Source: DATFVJ01 sp963826515
Lineage (GTDB): Bacteria > Actinomycetota > Actinomycetes > Streptosporangiales > Streptosporangiaceae
NCBI GenBank assembly: GCA_963826515.1
Contig: CAWGXI010000009.1
Location: 1-64,000, forward strand
Direction: 5' to 3'
Length of the DNA stretch: 64,000 bases
In this document: positions 62,301-64,000 of the stretch, one piece after another
How the letters are laid out: each line of letters starts with the position of its first letter
How positions within the stretch are numbered: the first letter of the stretch is position 1
The notes under the pieces: model-generated
The model's database searches: none
What the model saw: only the letters and a program-made list of their open reading frames with translations
What the model was told of the DNA's origin: nothing
Program-made: the position numbers and the translations under genes

Positions 62301-62566
62301 GTGACCGAGTTGCCAATTGACGACGCCGCCGCCCTCACGCACGCGGCGCACGATGCCGCCGAGCGCGGCCAGGTCGTCTAGCTCACCGACGCGCAGGGTC
62401 GGCGGCTGGCCGCGATCGTACCGGCAGACGTCGCCGCCGCTGGCGCGGCTGCTGTCGAGGCGCTAGAAGACGCTGCCGACAGCGCTACGGCGGACGAAGC
62501 GCTGGCCGAGTGGGCGGCGGACGACCGGCGCACCTTCCGGCTTGGCGCCGTCGATAACTACGGATT
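62301..62566 (+). pseudogene. Phd/YefM-type antitoxin with in-frame stop
   Basis: VTELPIDDAAALTHAAHDAAERGQVV-stop-LTDAQGRRLAAIVPADVAAAGAAAVEALEDAADSATADEALAEW...: after GTG 62301 the frame reads as a Phd-like antitoxin, but codon 27 is TAG (62379-62381) where the family has Tyr (VVYLTD). One base change explains it. No toxin gene follows. Confidence 0.65.
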
Positions 62567-62639
62567 GACGACCCGCGCACGATTACCCCTTGCGTTGCCC
62601 GGGTATTTCTCGGCGTTTAGTCTTGCATCTGCTAGGACA

Positions 62640-62893
62640 AAGGTAGTCAACGAACTCCTCACTCAGCCGCACAACTGCTACGGCGGCCGAGGGCGCGCCG
62701 ACCTCCTGCAGGTCGCACGTGTCTTCATGCAGTGCGGCTACATCCTGTATCGCAGCCGCGAGAGCGCTGCTTAGCGATACCGCTGGGTCGGACGCGGCGG
62801 CGATTAGCCGTGTGCCTAGTTCATTCACGTACCACGGCGTGCCGTGGTGGCATCCGGTCACGGTCTGGTCAAAGACGGTTACGCCGTCAAGGA
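62640..62893 (-). pseudogene. N-terminal fragment of a PP2C-like phosphatase
   Basis: VLDGVTVFDQTVTGCHHGTPWYVNELGTRLIAAASDPAVSLSSALAAAIQDVAALHEDTCDLQEVGAPSAAVAVVRLSEEFVDYL is the N-terminal catalytic half of the actinobacterial PP2C-like family (LDGVT holds the metal-site Asp). The first ~25 residues are replaced by the 137-bp repeat, and similarity ends at 62640. Confidence 0.55.
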
Positions 62894-62895
62894 CT

Positions 62896-63032
62896 CTGAC
62901 GTTCCTGCGCGACGCTGGCCTGCGCCCGCCCGGCTGACCACAGTCATCGGCTGTGCGATGAGAACGGGCGGGCGAGCTGGTCGCCGGCAACCTGGCCGAG
63001 CGCAACATCCTGCTCGGCGGCGAGCCCGGCGC
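62896..63032 (+). repeat. 137-bp direct repeat, copy 2
   Basis: Partner of 61821-61957. Here GGEPGA is followed by DCRTAFGDAEALPTT, so the two copies diverge inside the P-loop codons. Confidence 0.9.
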
Positions 63033-63825
63033 CGACTGCCGCACCGCGTTCGGTGACGCCGAAGCACTGCCCACAACCACCCTGGTCACCCGGCTGCGGT
63101 CCGACCCCGAAGCCCCCTGGTCCGACCATGGCCCCGCCGGGATCACACCCATGCGGCTGGGCACTTTGCTGCGGGAGTACGACATCCGCTCCGCCAATAT
63201 CCGGCTCGGGCTCAAATGGCCAGATGTAGACCTTGATAAAGGCACGCTGCGGATACGGCGCGGCCGGTTGCGCCCGAAGTACGCGCACGGGTGCGTTGGT
63301 GATTGCCGTCATCACCCTGGCTACCGCCCACAGAGAAGGCAGGTCCGGTCTGACACCGGGGACACCAAGTCCCGGGCCGGTAGGCGCACGGTCGGGCTGC
63401 CCGACCCGCTGATAGCGCCGTTCAAGACGCACAAGCGGAAGCAGGAAGCCGAGCGGGGGATAGCCCGCCAGCTCTGGCATGACGAGGGGTGGGTATTCGC
63501 CAAGCCGGACGGCCGCCCACTGAACCCGAACACCGACTACCACAAGTGGAAAGCGCTCCTCGCAGAGGCAGGACTACGCGATGCGCGGTTGCACGATGCC
63601 AGGCACACAGCCGCAACCGTCTTGCTCATCCTGGGAGTGCCGACACCTACGGCCATGGCCATCATGGGCTGGTCAAGCGCGGCTATGGCCAAGAGGTATC
63701 AGCACTTGATCGACTCGATACGCCGGGACGTCGCCAAGCAGGTCGGCGGGCTTCTGTGGGACAGCGCCGACAGCGGCCCGGACGACGATGACGACGGCGC
63801 GGCCGGGGTGCTCGTTCCGGCCTGA
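62962..63825 (+). pseudogene. chimeric frame: FtsK-like P-loop, DUF3631-like piece, tyrosine integrase C-terminus
   Basis: One open frame joins three gene pieces. (1) ELVAGNLAERNILLGGEPGA, a FtsK/TraB-type P-loop start. (2) AEALPTTTLVTRLRSDPEAPWSDHGPAGITPMRLGTLLREYDIRSANIR, a DUF3631-like segment of plasmid/phage replication proteins. (3) LGLKWPDVDLDKGTLRIRRG ... WVFAKPDGRPLNPNTDYHKWKALLAEAGLRDARLHDARHTAATVLL ... MGWSSAAMAKRYQHLI, the catalytic domain of a tyrosine integrase with HxxR and the nucleophile Tyr, but lacking the first catalytic Arg and the DNA-binding N-terminus. Not a working integrase. Confidence 0.75.
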
Positions 63826-63905
63826 TCAGACGACGAATGAGACTAAGCGGGGTGCTGGGCCGGTCACTGCGAAGGCTGGCCCGGCATCGCCGGAGGCCAG
63901 CGTGG

Positions 63906-63990
63906 CGGAGGATGCGAGATTCGAACTCGCGAGGGGTTGCCCCCAACACGCTTTCCAAGCGTGCGCCCTAGGCCACTAGGCGAATCCTCC
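63906..63990 (-). tRNA. tRNA-Ser(GGA)
   Basis: Read on the minus strand: acceptor GGAGGAT/ATCCTCC, anticodon loop CTTGGAAA (anticodon GGA), variable arm TTGGGGGCAACCCCT, T-arm GCGAGTTCGAATCTCGC, discriminator G, CCA not encoded. Complete and flanked on its 3' side by the att-like repeat. Confidence 0.93.
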
Positions 63991-64000
63991 GCCGGCAAGC

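Larger units (their letters stand above)
62061..63990. mobile_element. decayed mini integrative element at tRNA-Ser(GGA)
   Basis: Bounded by the 63-bp repeat and the intact tRNA. Inside: an antitoxin with a stop codon, a PP2C fragment, a chimeric frame joining a FtsK-like P-loop, a DUF3631-like piece and the end of an integrase. About 1.9 kb, with no complete gene: a remnant of a larger actinomycete conjugative element or plasmid. Confidence 0.7.

Overview
The window is chromosomal DNA from a very GC-rich actinomycete. Supporting signs are mycothiol-type (maleylpyruvate isomerase-like) enzymes, a SigE-family sigma factor, the ImuA'/ImuB/DnaE2 mutasome behind an actinobacterial SOS box, the TadA/TadA-associated pair, DUF2637 and ParA genes of actinomycete conjugative elements, GTG and leaderless starts, and tRNAs without an encoded CCA. 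No 16S gene or species marker is present, so the species is not named.

Layout. 0-2 kb: a broken IS21 istA joined to the last third of a PP2C-like phosphatase. 2-3.1 kb: a secreted ferritin-like protein made of two near-identical 453-bp units. 4.4-7 kb: a decayed integrative/plasmid element (3' piece of a tRNA-Ser, DUF2637 protein, ParA, iteron-like repeats, a cluster of DnaA-box-like sites). 7.7-10 kb: two secreted proteins (one with a lytic-transglycosylase-like C-terminus) and a mycothiol-dependent enzyme. 10.2-12.2 kb: an S53-type protease relic, half an ISAzo13 and half an IS30. 12.2-15.4 kb: a drug-export-type ABC operon whose permease is frameshifted. 16-22 kb: an AAA ATPase, a two-gene MauE-type membrane operon, a SigE-family sigma factor, an acyl-CoA synthetase and tRNA-Ser(GCU). 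23.5-36.5 kb: an Nramp transporter followed by the centrepiece, a soluble diiron alkane/propane monooxygenase cluster (mimA-B-C-D, amidohydrolase, MIP18/DUF59 protein, alcohol dehydrogenase, GroEL) with a divergent AcoR-like activator and two copies of a candidate operator. 36.7-44.4 kb: a winged-helix protein, an FHA-like protein facing a Ser/Thr kinase, relics of a gas-vesicle cluster, an SRPBCC protein, a small coiled-coil membrane protein and an M50-type peptidase. 44.8-50.9 kb: the SOS mutasome operon. 51-58.8 kb: a B3/B4 protein, a PH-domain protein, a degenerate transposase carrying a DruA-like domain, TadA and its partner, tRNA-Ser(CGA), an esterase and small stress-type proteins. 59-64 kb: a sensor kinase broken by an intact 984-bp IS5-family insertion and, at the right end, a small decayed element bracketed by a 63-bp att repeat at tRNA-Ser(GGA).

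The strongest theme is decay in progress. Monooxygenase reductase, imuB, dnaE2, gvpK, the ABC permease, the sensor kinase and several transposases all contain frameshifts. Some sit exactly in GC-rich palindromic repeats or short tandem duplications, which argues for real mutation there; others are single-base and could be assembly errors. The monooxygenase cluster is otherwise complete: mimA keeps all six diiron ligands at the spacing known from methane monooxygenase. A gaseous or short alkane would be hydroxylated by MimA/C with MimD, using electrons from MimB; the alcohol would go to the zinc dehydrogenase, and the dedicated GroEL would fold the hydroxylase.
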